DNA of 20,643 nt from assembly GCA_964437145.1 (NCBI GenBank), contig CAYTFW010000119.1, positions 1-20,643 of the forward strand, written 5' to 3'. Position 1 is the first letter of the stretch, and each line of letters starts with the position of its first letter. Below, one piece after another: positions 1 through 6,403 of the stretch. Below the pieces are notes generated by a model. The model saw only the letters and a list, made by a program, of their open reading frames with translations, did not search any database and was not told the origin of the DNA. A program made the position numbers and the translations under genes. The stretch comes from JAFAZJ01 sp964437145. Its GTDB lineage: Bacteria > Pseudomonadota > Alphaproteobacteria > Reyranellales > Reyranellaceae.

Positions 1-498
1 GGTCAGCAGCAGCCGATCGGCCACCGCCGCCTGCTTCACCGACTCCATGTGGTTGTCCAGCGTGCTGGCGCCGTTGACGGCGTCGACCGTCGTGACCACG
101 CCATCGAGGCGATAGCGGGTCGAGAGCAGCGGGTCGGTCATCAAGGTGTGGATGATCGGCGCCGGATCGGCCAGGCCGGTGGTCTCGACCACCATGCGCT
201 TGAAGGCGTTGATCTCACCGCGCTGGCGCTTCAGGTACAGCTCGCCCATGGTGCGCACCAGGTCGCCGCGCACGGTGCAGCACAGGCAGCCGCTGCTCAG
301 CTCGACCATGCCCTCCTCGTTCGACTTCTCGACCAGCTGGTGATCCAGCCCGATCTCGCCGAACTCGTTGATGATCACCGCCGTGTCGCCCATCTCGGGC
401 TTGCGCAAGAGCTCGCGCAGCAAGGTGGTCTTGCCGCTGCCAAGAAAGCCGGTCAGCACCGATACCGGGATGCGCTCCTCGGGCGCCGTCGTGCTCAT
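1..498 (-). CDS. CobW/P47K-family G3E GTPase, N-terminal part (runs off the left edge)
   Basis: Seen: 166 codons open to the left window edge, starting at the ATG complementary to 496-498. Residues 17-25 form a Walker A loop (GFLGSGKTT), residues 44-50 read NEFGEIG, and residues 70-74 are GCLCC, the CxCC metal-binding motif of the COG0523/CobW family. Known: these cytoplasmic GTPases act as metallochaperones or insertases (Zn, Co, Ni), and many are induced under zinc limitation. The start overlaps the stop of the upstream CHAD gene by four bases (ATGA), so the two are probably co-translated. The C-terminal CobW domain lies outside the window, so the metal or client protein cannot be named. 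The family call is firm; the specific role is unknown. Confidence 0.93.
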   Translation of the reverse strand, partial: MSTTAPEERIPVSVLTGFLGSGKTTLLRELLRKPEMGDTAVIINEFGEIGLDHQLVEKSNEEGMVELSSGCLCCTVRGDLVRTMGELYLKRQRGEINAFKRMVVETTGLADPAPIIHTLMTDPLLSTRYRLDGVVTTVDAVNGASTLDNHMESVKQAAVADRLLLT

Positions 499-1442
499 GA
501 TCCCCGCTCCTCATCCTCTTGCCCGTCGCGCCAGAAGCGCTCGACCCGGGCGAAGCGGCGCGCCGCGCGCGCCACGTGCTTGTCGATCTCCGTCATCGGC
601 GCCGCCGACAGCCAGACGCTGAGCGCGCCGGCGATCCAGTCCAGCCGTCCGGCCGGCCGCGCCGCCTCGGCGATCTCGCCGACGACGCGCATCGCGTCGA
701 CCCGGTCGTTGGCCTCGCCCAGCGCGTCCTGCAGCGAGGCCGCGGCCCCGATATAGGCGCGCGCGGCCGCCGGGTCAAAAAGCGGCGCCAGAAACGAGGC
801 GGCGTAGCGCTGCTTCTTGACCTGGAGGCGCAGCGCGTGGCGCGCCTCAGCCGGCAACTCATCAAGCGCCTTCAGTCGCTTGGCGATGCGCTTGTGGCGT
901 CGCCCCAGCCGGTCGCGCGCGAAAGCCAGCGGACCCATCGCGCCCTCCGCGGCCGGCTCGGCGGCCACGGGCCGGTCGAGCCACGCCGCCAGAACCCGGT
1001 CGAGGCCCACGAACGCCTCGCCCGACAGCGCCGCGCGCGCCTGCTGATGGCGGGTACGACGCAGGCGCAACGCGGTCTCGCGCAGGTCGGCGAGATCGCC
1101 GGGCGCCCGGGGCAGATGCGCCAGCGCCGCCACCGCCCGGCCAAACGCACCGGCCAGCAGCACGTCGATGTCGCGGGTCGGGCCGCAGGAATCGGCCAAC
1201 CGCTTGGCGTCTTCGCGCAAAGCCAGCACCGGGTCGCCCGCCAGCGGCTCGCGGAAAAGCGCCAGCGCCGCGCGCAGGCGACGCAAGGCCACCCGGCTGC
1301 GGTGGATGCCCACGGGCTCGCGCCCGCCCAGCACCAGCTCGCGGCTGGCCAGCAGCTCGGCGCGGGCCGAGCGCAGCGTAGCGCGCACGAGGTCGTGCAC
1401 GGCGGGACCGTAGACCGGCGGCTGAGCCTCAACCTCGTCCAT
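495..1442 (-). CDS. CHAD domain-containing protein
   Basis: Seen: about 315 residues, rich in Arg, Ala and Leu. Residues 46-63 (IHRSRVALRRLRAALALF) match the first conserved His/Arg helix of CHAD domains, and a later segment reads LRLQVKKQRYAASFLAPLF, the second basic helix. Known: CHAD is an all-helical domain with a positively charged pore that binds inorganic polyphosphate, often fused to or located near CYTH/triphosphatase genes. There is no CYTH domain here. I chose the ATG at 1442; the frame extends to a TTG at 1478, but that adds residues that do not look conserved. The stop overlaps the start of the CobW GTPase (ATGA), suggesting an operon. A link between polyphosphate and metal handling is only inference. 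Confidence 0.87.
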   Translation of the reverse strand: MDEVEAQPPVYGPAVHDLVRATLRSARAELLASRELVLGGREPVGIHRSRVALRRLRAALALFREPLAGDPVLALREDAKRLADSCGPTRDIDVLLAGAFGRAVAALAHLPRAPGDLADLRETALRLRRTRHQQARAALSGEAFVGLDRVLAAWLDRPVAAEPAAEGAMGPLAFARDRLGRRHKRIAKRLKALDELPAEARHALRLQVKKQRYAASFLAPLFDPAAARAYIGAAASLQDALGEANDRVDAMRVVGEIAEAARPAGRLDWIAGALSVWLSAAPMTEIDKHVARAARRFARVERFWRDGQEDEERGS

Positions 1443-1597
1443 GGCCGCAGGGTGCCCTTGTCGCGGCGGCCCGATCAACCATGATCGCCGAGTGGTCCGA
1501 TCGCGCGGTCATCGGCCATTTCGCACAGCGCCCGACTCCGGTTGCGTCGCGCCGGGTCATCCCCCACTCTGCCGCCCTGCGTAGAGAGGAAGCGGCG
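1443..1597. promoter_or_regulatory. Divergent intergenic region between CHAD gene and flavin reductase
   Basis: These 155 bases separate two divergent starts, so both promoters should lie here. A good ribosome binding site for the rightward gene (AGAGAGGA, 1583-1590) decides its start at 1598. I see no convincing -35/-10 pair or operator palindrome. Confidence 0.4.
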
Positions 1598-2113
1598 ATG
1601 ACCTGCGATCCGGTCGCCTTCAAGAAGGGCATGCGCCACCTGGCGGCCAGCGTGACCTTGATCACCACGCGGCACGCCGGCGAGCGCGGCGGGCTGACGG
1701 CGACGGCGGTATGCTCGGTCTCGGCCGAGCCGCCGCAGCTTCTGGTCTGCGTCAACCGCTCGGCCAGCGCCCATCCGTTGATCGTCGCCAGCCGCAAGTT
1801 CTGCGTCAACGTGCTGGCGCCGCAACATCGCAAGATCGCCGAGCGCTTCGCCGGCATGGACGGCGTCGAGGGCGACGCGCGGTTCGAAGGGCTGGGCGAG
1901 TGGCGGACGATGATCGGCGACGTGCCGACGCTACTGGGCTGCCCGGTGACCTTCGCCTGCGAGACCGTCAACACGATGGTGGCGGGCACGCACACCATCG
2001 TCGTCGGCCGCATCATGGATGTCGCGCTGGATCCGGAGGCGGTCGCCCTGCTCTACGCCGACGCCACCTTCGTGCCCGCCGACGTGCTGCGCGGCGTGGC
2101 GCCGCCATCCTGA
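1598..2113 (+). CDS. Flavin reductase-like (FMN-binding split barrel) protein
   Basis: Seen: 171 residues from an ATG at 1598, preceded by AGAGAGGA at a normal distance; the frame is open upstream to 1481 but that part looks non-coding. The opening (FKKGMRHLAASVTLITT), the segment GLTATAVCSVSAEPPQLLVCVN and the later KFCVNVLAPQH follow the pattern of the flavin reductase domain (HpaC/RutF type) throughout its usual length of about 160-180 residues. Known: such proteins bind FMN or FAD and use NAD(P)H to supply reduced flavin to a partner monooxygenase. No partner is adjacent; the two flavin enzymes at 8-11 kb are far away, and the BVMO type normally reduces its own flavin. It stands alone, divergent from the CHAD gene and just before a tRNA. 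Confidence 0.9.
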   Translation: MTCDPVAFKKGMRHLAASVTLITTRHAGERGGLTATAVCSVSAEPPQLLVCVNRSASAHPLIVASRKFCVNVLAPQHRKIAERFAGMDGVEGDARFEGLGEWRTMIGDVPTLLGCPVTFACETVNTMVAGTHTIVVGRIMDVALDPEAVALLYADATFVPADVLRGVAPPS

Positions 2114-2171
2114 GGCGCGGCGGCGCTTGCCGGCGCGGGCCCCCATCAGTATGGTCCGCCCGCTTTCGCGA

Positions 2172-2246
2172 TGGGGCGTAGCCAAGCGGTAAGGCAGTGG
2201 ATTTTGATTCCACCATTCCCAGGTTCGAATCCTGGCGCCCCAGCCA
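2172..2246 (+). tRNA. tRNA-Gln (anticodon UUG)
   Basis: The cloverleaf folds by eye. Acceptor TGGGGCG (2172-2178) pairs with CGCCCCA (2236-2242), followed by discriminator G and an encoded CCA (2244-2246). The anticodon stem is GTGGA/TCCAC around the loop TTTTGAT, with anticodon TTG at 2204-2206, which decodes CAA. The T-arm CCAGG/CCTGG encloses TTCGAAT. It is intact. It could be an integration site, because a serine recombinase gene begins its 3' end about 330 bases downstream, although most tRNA-targeting integrases are tyrosine recombinases. Confidence 0.97.
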
Positions 2247-2250
2247 ACCT

Positions 2251-2280
2251 GCCATACGAACCTTTCTCTGTTCGTTTGGC
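2251..2280 (+). terminator. Hairpin directly after the tRNA, candidate terminator
   Basis: GCCATACGAAC (2251-2261) pairs with GTTCGTTTGGC (2270-2280) with ten of eleven base pairs and an eight-base pyrimidine loop. It starts five bases after the tRNA CCA end. There is no clear U-tract behind it, so it may be a weak intrinsic terminator, a processing structure, or a protein-binding inverted repeat. Confidence 0.45.
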
Positions 2281-2573
2281 CCGCGCAGATAGTGGCGCGA
2301 TCTCCGGGAGTTAGGCGCTCGAATGCCACTCTGAACGCCCCGAAGAACCGAGGGATCTGGGGCTCAGATACCCCAATTCGCGCATTTCTCTCTGGCGGTC
2401 CCGAACGAGGTGTCGATTCCCGATGCACTGCGCGGCGAAGCCGGGAGGCTTACTCCTGCTCACTTTGCTATAGGCGGGCCTTGTGCCGGTCCGCGGTAGA
2501 TGGACTTCTTCCACGATACCGGCCGCGAACAAGCGCGTCGGCGTCCGTTCGGGTTCTCGAAAGGATGGCGAAC
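2281..2573. other. Non-coding stretch between tRNA-Gln and the recombinase gene
   Basis: I see no convincing gene here. A second small hairpin, TGGGG/CCCCA with loop CTCAGATA, sits at 2358-2375. Open frames on either strand show no family resemblance and codon use unlike the neighbours. This is the place where an element boundary (attachment site) between core and mobile DNA would be expected, but I found no direct repeat of the tRNA 3' end elsewhere in the window. Confidence 0.4.
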
Positions 2574-4160
2574 TCAGGTAGCGGTGGCCGGCATAAAGCC
2601 CAATGCGACCCGCTGCTGCCGCCAGCTCACCGGGATTTCTCGCTCGAGAAGATCCGCGAGCGACATGCTCGCGGGCTGGCGGCCATCGATAGTTGCCTCA
2701 ACGATGTCGGGGGCCAGGAACGCCAGCCGGATGATCTTCTCCGCATAGCCTGGCGAGATGCGTTCCCGGCGCGCCAGATCCGCGATCGATCGGACCTCGC
2801 CATCTCGCAACAATCCCAGCCATTGATGCGCACGCGCGATCGCCCTGATCAGGGAGCGGTCTGGCATCGAGCGAATGATCGAGCTGCTTCCGTCTCGAGC
2901 GACCGTGCCCGCACCGCCACGCTCCCGTCGCAGCACGACCGGTATGACAATGCTTGCCGGCTTGGAATCGCCACCGGTGGAACCAGCGAGTTCGATCGTG
3001 ACCCTGTCGTGGTCCAGCACGACGCGGGCAACCCTGGCTGCGACAACCTCGGACCGTCTCGCCGTATCGGGCAGCTTCTCCCCCGCCTCTCGGCTCCACG
3101 CCAGTAGCCGATCCATAACCAGGTCCTCGATCGCTGCCGCAGCTACGCGCGGGATCGATCCAGCGGCCTGAGCTCCGTTCTGCAAGAGTGCCTGGCTAAC
3201 GTAGTAGCGGTAGATTCGGCCCCGCTTCCGGGTATGTGAGGGGCTCATGAGGTTGCCGCGATCATCGTAAAGCCGCCCCGTCAACAGGCTGCTACCGGCG
3301 GCAGCTGGCCGACCGGTCCGTTCGCCCTGGCGGTTGCGCTTCAGCATCGCCTGAACCTCGTCCCAGAGCGCTTCCTCAAGGATCGACGCGTGCAATCCTG
3401 GGTGCTCTTCTCCCCTATGGGCAATCCTGCCGACGTAGATCGGATTGCGCAGGAGGTAGTAAAGGGCTCCCCGGCTATAGGGCTTCCCGCCCCAATGCCG
3501 GCCGGTCGTCGATGTCCACGCCTTGCTGGTGATGCCCCGCGCCAGGGCGTCTCGCATCAATGCTCGCACGCAGCCCAACTCAAGGTAGCGATGGAAGATC
3601 AGGCGGACGACCTCGGCCTCCGCTTCGTTGACCACCAGCTGCCGATTTTGGACGTCGTAGCCCAAGGGCGGGTTGCCGCCCATCCACATACCCTTGCGCT
3701 TCGACAACGCGATCTTGTCCCGTATCCGCTCGCCGGCGACTTCCCGTTCGAACTGGGCAAAGGACAGCAGCACATTCAGGGTCAGACGCCCCATCGAGCT
3801 GGTCGTATTGAATTGCTGGGTGACCGAGACAAAGGATGCGCCGTGACCATCCAGCGTCTCGACGATCTTGGCGAAGTCGGTCAGCGAGCGGGTCAGGCGA
3901 TCGACCTTGTAGACGACCACCACATCGATCCGGCCTTCCCGCAGGTCGCTCATGAGCCGCTGGAGGCCGGGCCTTTCCAGATTGCCGCCAGAGAAGCCGC
4001 CATCGTCATAGGCGGCTCGGACCAGCTTCCAGCCCTCGTGAGCCTGGCTCCTGATATAGGCTTCGCAGGCCTCACGCTGGGCGTGGAGGGAGTTGAAGCT
4101 TTGCTCCAACCCCTCCTCGCTGGATTTGCGGGTATAGATTGCACAGCGCAGGACCTTCAT
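2574..4160 (-). CDS. Large serine recombinase (resolvase/invertase family)
   Basis: Seen: 528 residues from the ATG at 4160, whose first bases overlap the stop of the upstream DUF2924 gene (ATGA). Residues 9-13 are YTRKS, giving the catalytic Ser13 and Arg11; SFNSLHAQREAC and VYKVDRLTRS (near residue 90) are the other resolvase active-site segments. A 'recombinase' DNA-binding domain follows (about 170-270, including NPPLGYDV and RNPIYVGRI). The usual Cys-rich zinc ribbon is replaced by a Cys-free LLTGRLYDDRGNLMSPSHT segment. The C-terminus (LARRERISPGYAEKIIRLAFL) looks like a helix-turn-helix. Known: large serine recombinases integrate or excise DNA through a covalent phosphoserine bond. The gene closes a three-gene cassette and points towards the tRNA-Gln. 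Confidence 0.95.
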   Translation of the reverse strand: MKVLRCAIYTRKSSEEGLEQSFNSLHAQREACEAYIRSQAHEGWKLVRAAYDDGGFSGGNLERPGLQRLMSDLREGRIDVVVVYKVDRLTRSLTDFAKIVETLDGHGASFVSVTQQFNTTSSMGRLTLNVLLSFAQFEREVAGERIRDKIALSKRKGMWMGGNPPLGYDVQNRQLVVNEAEAEVVRLIFHRYLELGCVRALMRDALARGITSKAWTSTTGRHWGGKPYSRGALYYLLRNPIYVGRIAHRGEEHPGLHASILEEALWDEVQAMLKRNRQGERTGRPAAAGSSLLTGRLYDDRGNLMSPSHTRKRGRIYRYYVSQALLQNGAQAAGSIPRVAAAAIEDLVMDRLLAWSREAGEKLPDTARRSEVVAARVARVVLDHDRVTIELAGSTGGDSKPASIVIPVVLRRERGGAGTVARDGSSSIIRSMPDRSLIRAIARAHQWLGLLRDGEVRSIADLARRERISPGYAEKIIRLAFLAPDIVEATIDGRQPASMSLADLLEREIPVSWRQQRVALGFMPATAT

Positions 4161-4600
4161 GGCTTGTCCTTCAAACCGAAGAACAAAGGCCCAGACCATC
4201 GGGTGCCAGTTATCCGTCGAGCCACTTCCGACAGGGAGCCAAAACGCTCGCCGCGGTAATCGAACCCATCGGCTGCGACGCTCACCTGGTGGGTCGTGCC
4301 CTGCCAGTCGCGGGTCAGTACCGTGCCGGGCTGGAGCCCGGTACGGGTTGGCGGGGTGTGATCGGGGTTCTCCTGGAAGGTTTCGTATAGCCGTCTGAGC
4401 CGGCGGCGGGTCTCAGGCCTAACGTCGCCGGCGGCCCGGCACTGCAGCTCGTAAGCGAGCCATCGGTGTAGCAAATGCAGGCCCTGCGCCCTGGGAGGTG
4501 GTCCGAGGCGCAAGGCCCAGAAGTCACGCAGTTCATTCAGGCCGAGATCGGCCAGATGCTCGATCTCGGCCTCAACTGCGGCGCGGTGCTTCGAATGCAT
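4157..4600 (-). CDS. DUF2924 domain-containing protein
   Basis: Seen: about 147 residues from the ATG at 4600. The N-terminal half is helical and charged (AAVEAEIEHLADLGLNELRD...), including RRRLRRLYETFQ. The C-terminal half has the family signature: GTVLTRDWQGTTHQVSV, GFDYRGERFGSLSEVARRI, then TGTRWSGPLFFGLK. Known: DUF2924 proteins have no established function and are typically encoded beside this type of serine recombinase. The start is seven bases after the DUF3489 stop, and the stop overlaps the recombinase start (ATGA), so the three genes form one tight operon. A GTG at 4636 would give a longer product overlapping the upstream gene, which I consider less likely. A role as DNA-binding accessory to the recombinase is inference from context. 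Confidence 0.88.
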   Translation of the reverse strand: MHSKHRAAVEAEIEHLADLGLNELRDFWALRLGPPPRAQGLHLLHRWLAYELQCRAAGDVRPETRRRLRRLYETFQENPDHTPPTRTGLQPGTVLTRDWQGTTHQVSVAADGFDYRGERFGSLSEVARRITGTRWSGPLFFGLKDKP

Positions 4601-4607
4601 GACCACT

Positions 4608-4892
4608 TCAGTCCGCGATGCGGTAGATGCGATCACCCTCGCCTTCCTTGGTGGCGACGATGTCCAGACCCTGCTTCTTCTTCAGCGATCCGGATATCGC
4701 GCCGCGCACGCTGTGCGGCTGCCAATCGAGTGCCTTACCGATCTGCGCGATGGTCGCGCCTTCCGGGCGCCGCAGCATCGCTGAAAGTTGTTTGAGTTTT
4801 GTTTGCTTTGCCGGCTGCGGCTTCTTGGCCCTGCCCACCTTCGCAGCCGCAGTGGTCTTCTTCGCAGCCGCTGCCTTCTTCTTCGCGCGCAT
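4608..4892 (-). CDS. DUF3489 domain-containing protein
   Basis: Seen: 94 residues from the ATG at 4892, chosen because GGAG lies six bases upstream; an in-frame start at 4931 lacks such a site. The first 35 residues are an alanine/lysine-rich, histone H1-like tail (MRAKKKAAAAKKTTAAAKV). The rest is a compact winged-helix-like domain: LKQLSAMLRRPEGATIAQIG, then WQPHSVRGAISGSLKKK and GDRIYRI. Known: DUF3489 is a small uncharacterised family predicted to bind DNA. It is the first gene of the recombinase cassette. Inference: it may be a nucleoprotein or directionality factor, or a regulator of the operon. Confidence 0.87.
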   Translation of the reverse strand: MRAKKKAAAAKKTTAAAKVGRAKKPQPAKQTKLKQLSAMLRRPEGATIAQIGKALDWQPHSVRGAISGSLKKKQGLDIVATKEGEGDRIYRIAD

Positions 4893-5197
4893 TCTCGACT
4901 CCGTGTGTCTCGCCGGCTCCATGCCGGCCACGCATGCACGCTTCGTTCGGCGACAATCTCAAGCGGAAGAGCAGAGCATTAAGTGGCGTTCTCGAGGGCG
5001 CGTCTGTCCCAATATTGCTTGCGGCCGGCGACAGCCTCGCTCCAACAGCGGGCACCCTCTAGAGCCACCGCCTCAGAGACTGGTTAGGAACTGTAACAAT
5101 CCTATCGAGGTTCCGTACGCTTCTGGCGGAGGCCGCCTGTTCTGTCACGGGGTCGCATGAGAGATGTGCTCGCTAACCTGCCAGTCAGCGAGCCCGC
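4893..5197. other. Non-coding region upstream of the recombinase cassette
   Basis: About 305 bases with no supportable gene. The promoter of the leftward cassette should lie in its left part, but I see no clear -35/-10 boxes. The right part leads into IS66 debris and may contain degraded insertion-sequence end DNA; I could not recognise a terminal repeat. Confidence 0.35.
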
Positions 5198-5420
5198 ATG
5201 GCGACAGTTGCAGCTTTATCAGGTCCGGAGAGGCCGCGGCGATGGACGGCCACGGAGAAGGCCCGCATCGTCGAGGAGAGCCCGGCGCCGGGAGCGGTTG
5301 TCATCGAGGTGGCGCGGCGGCGCGACGTGCACACGTACCTGCTTCATCTATGGCGGCGCCAGGCCCGACTAGCGGCGGGCGGTAGCGCCGGTTTCCTGCC
5401 GGTTGCGGTAGCTCCGCAGA
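5198..5420 (+). pseudogene. IS66-family TnpA (OrfA) N-terminal fragment
   Basis: Seen: the plus-strand frame starting at 5198 reads RRWTATEKARIVEESPAPGA followed by VVIEVARRRDV and LLHLWRRQARL, then GFLPVAVAP. This is the helix-turn-helix half of the small IS66 protein TnpA and the start of its second conserved block. Similarity stops at about 5420, where the sequence switches to the opposite strand of a second tnpA copy. The open frame continues to 5641 but that tail is antisense to the other copy and meaningless. The fragment is a remnant; tnpB and tnpC are absent. Confidence 0.75.
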
Positions 5421-5730
5421 GGCGGCCATCGCCCACCGCGATCTCGATCTTTCCAGCGGCCTGTCTGGAGACCGCCATCGGCGTGAAGCGCATCGCGGCG
5501 CCCAACACCTACACCACCTCCTGCCGACGCCAGTTGTGGATCAGGCTCCGGCCGACGCCATATCGCCGCGACACTTCCGACACCGTCGCGCCCGGCTCCG
5601 ACGCCGCTTCCAGGATCGCCCGCTTCTCCTCGAGACGGTAACGCCGATGGCGCCTGACCGCTCGCTCCGATGTCGCCAACGCACGCCTGTCACGCTCAGG
5701 CGTGACACCTGTCGCTTCCGATCTGCTCAT
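5420..5730 (-). pseudogene. Second IS66-family TnpA fragment, inverted, with internal stop
   Basis: Seen on the minus strand: RRYRLEEKRAILEAASEPGA, then TVSEVSRRYGVGRSLIHNWRRQE, the helix-turn-helix of IS66 TnpA. An in-frame TAG at 5509-5511 interrupts it, after which the same frame continues with MRFTPMAVSRQAAGKIEIAV and GDGRL, the conserved C-terminal block. So this is a tnpA copy with an amber stop, cut off near 5420. It faces the plus-strand fragment head to head at their 3' ends, so the pair looks like the product of an inversion or a nested deletion. Not functional. Confidence 0.75.
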
Positions 5731-5734
5731 CCAT

Positions 5735-5992
5735 AAAGATTGGCCAACCTATCGCCGTCGACCAAGGCGGCCTCGGCCGGACGCGTACGGTGATCCCCAG
5801 CAAGAGCCACAGGACCCAGCCGCGACCGCTCGACCGCGACCTCTACAAGGCGCGACACCTGATCGAGAACTTCTTCTTGCAAGCTCAAGCAGCTCCGCGC
5901 CATCGCCACGCGCTATGACAAGCCCGCTCGCAACTTTCCTCGCCGCCATACACCTCGCAGCTTGCTGCGTCTGGCTCAATTGAGGACAGGCC
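5735..5992 (+). pseudogene. IS5-family transposase C-terminal remnant and element right end
   Basis: Seen: VIPSKSHRTQPRPLDRDLYK, ARHLIENFF, then after a one-base shift KLKQLRAIATRYDKPARNF, and after a second shift LAAIHLAACCVWLN followed by TGA (5981-5983). This order matches the C-terminal catalytic region of IS5-family DDE transposases, including the Glu in IENFF. There are two frameshifts, and the 5' two thirds are missing. TGAGGACAGGCC followed by CTAG at 5993-5996 fits an element end plus a CTAG/TA-type target site; that boundary is inferred. The remnant abuts a truncated RNA methyltransferase gene. Confidence 0.75.
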
Positions 5993-6403
5993 CTAGGTCA
6001 TCGTTGTCCAGCCCGGTATGCTCCGGCCCGAACAGCAGGCCGACGCGTTGCTTTTGCGCCACCGCCTGTGCAATCTCCGCGGCGGCCTCGCGCGGTGGGG
6101 CGATGCGTTGCGTGAGCTCGCGATTGCGCGCCGAGGTGGCGAAGACGCTTGCAGATCGGCGACGGCGGAGGCGACGTCGTCGAAGACTCTGGCGCCCTTC
6201 AGCGCCTCGTCGGCGCCCGACGCGGCATGCTCGGCCTTGGTGTTGGTCCAGCCGTCGCGCGGTGCGACAAGGCGCAGCTCGCCGAGACCGCAATTGAGCA
6301 TGGCGCGCGCCGCCACGCCGATTTTCTCGCCCAGGTGCGGGCGCACCAGGATCACCACGGGCGCGGCCGTCGCCGGCCGCGACGCCTTCGACGGCCGACC
6401 CAT
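5976..6403 (-). pseudogene. TrmJ/SpoU-like RNA 2'-O-methyltransferase, truncated and frameshifted
   Basis: Seen: from an ATG at 6403 (overlapping the MFS stop by one base) the frame reads PVVILVRPHLGEKIGVAARA, MLNCGLGELRLVAPRDGW, then a frameshift near 6150, then VFATSARNRELTQRI and RVGLLFGPEHTGLDNDDL. These are the first conserved blocks of the SPOUT family member TrmJ (tRNA Cm32/Um32 methyltransferase). The later AdoMet-binding knot (the block usually reading like NPxxxSLNLAQA) is absent, because the gene runs straight into the IS5-family end at about 5993. Intact relatives are about 250 residues; here about 135 remain. Loss of function is almost certain from the truncation alone, whether or not the frameshift is real. 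Confidence 0.8.

Noticed and set aside
519..1484. Plus-strand open frame of 321 codons opposite the CHAD gene
   Set aside because: Arg/Gln-rich shadow of a GC-rich gene; the minus-strand CHAD motifs are convincing.
2013..2255. Minus-strand open frame covering the tRNA-Gln (product containing QDSNLG)
   Set aside because: It is the reverse complement of the tRNA and its surroundings; such spurious proteins are well known in automatic annotation.
2358..2375. TGGGG...CCCCA hairpin as a possible tRNA-like fragment
   Set aside because: It shares only the five terminal acceptor bases with the tRNA; too short to claim a duplicated attachment site.
3390..4259. Plus-strand open frame of 289 codons
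   Set aside because: Antisense to the serine recombinase, whose catalytic residues are intact.
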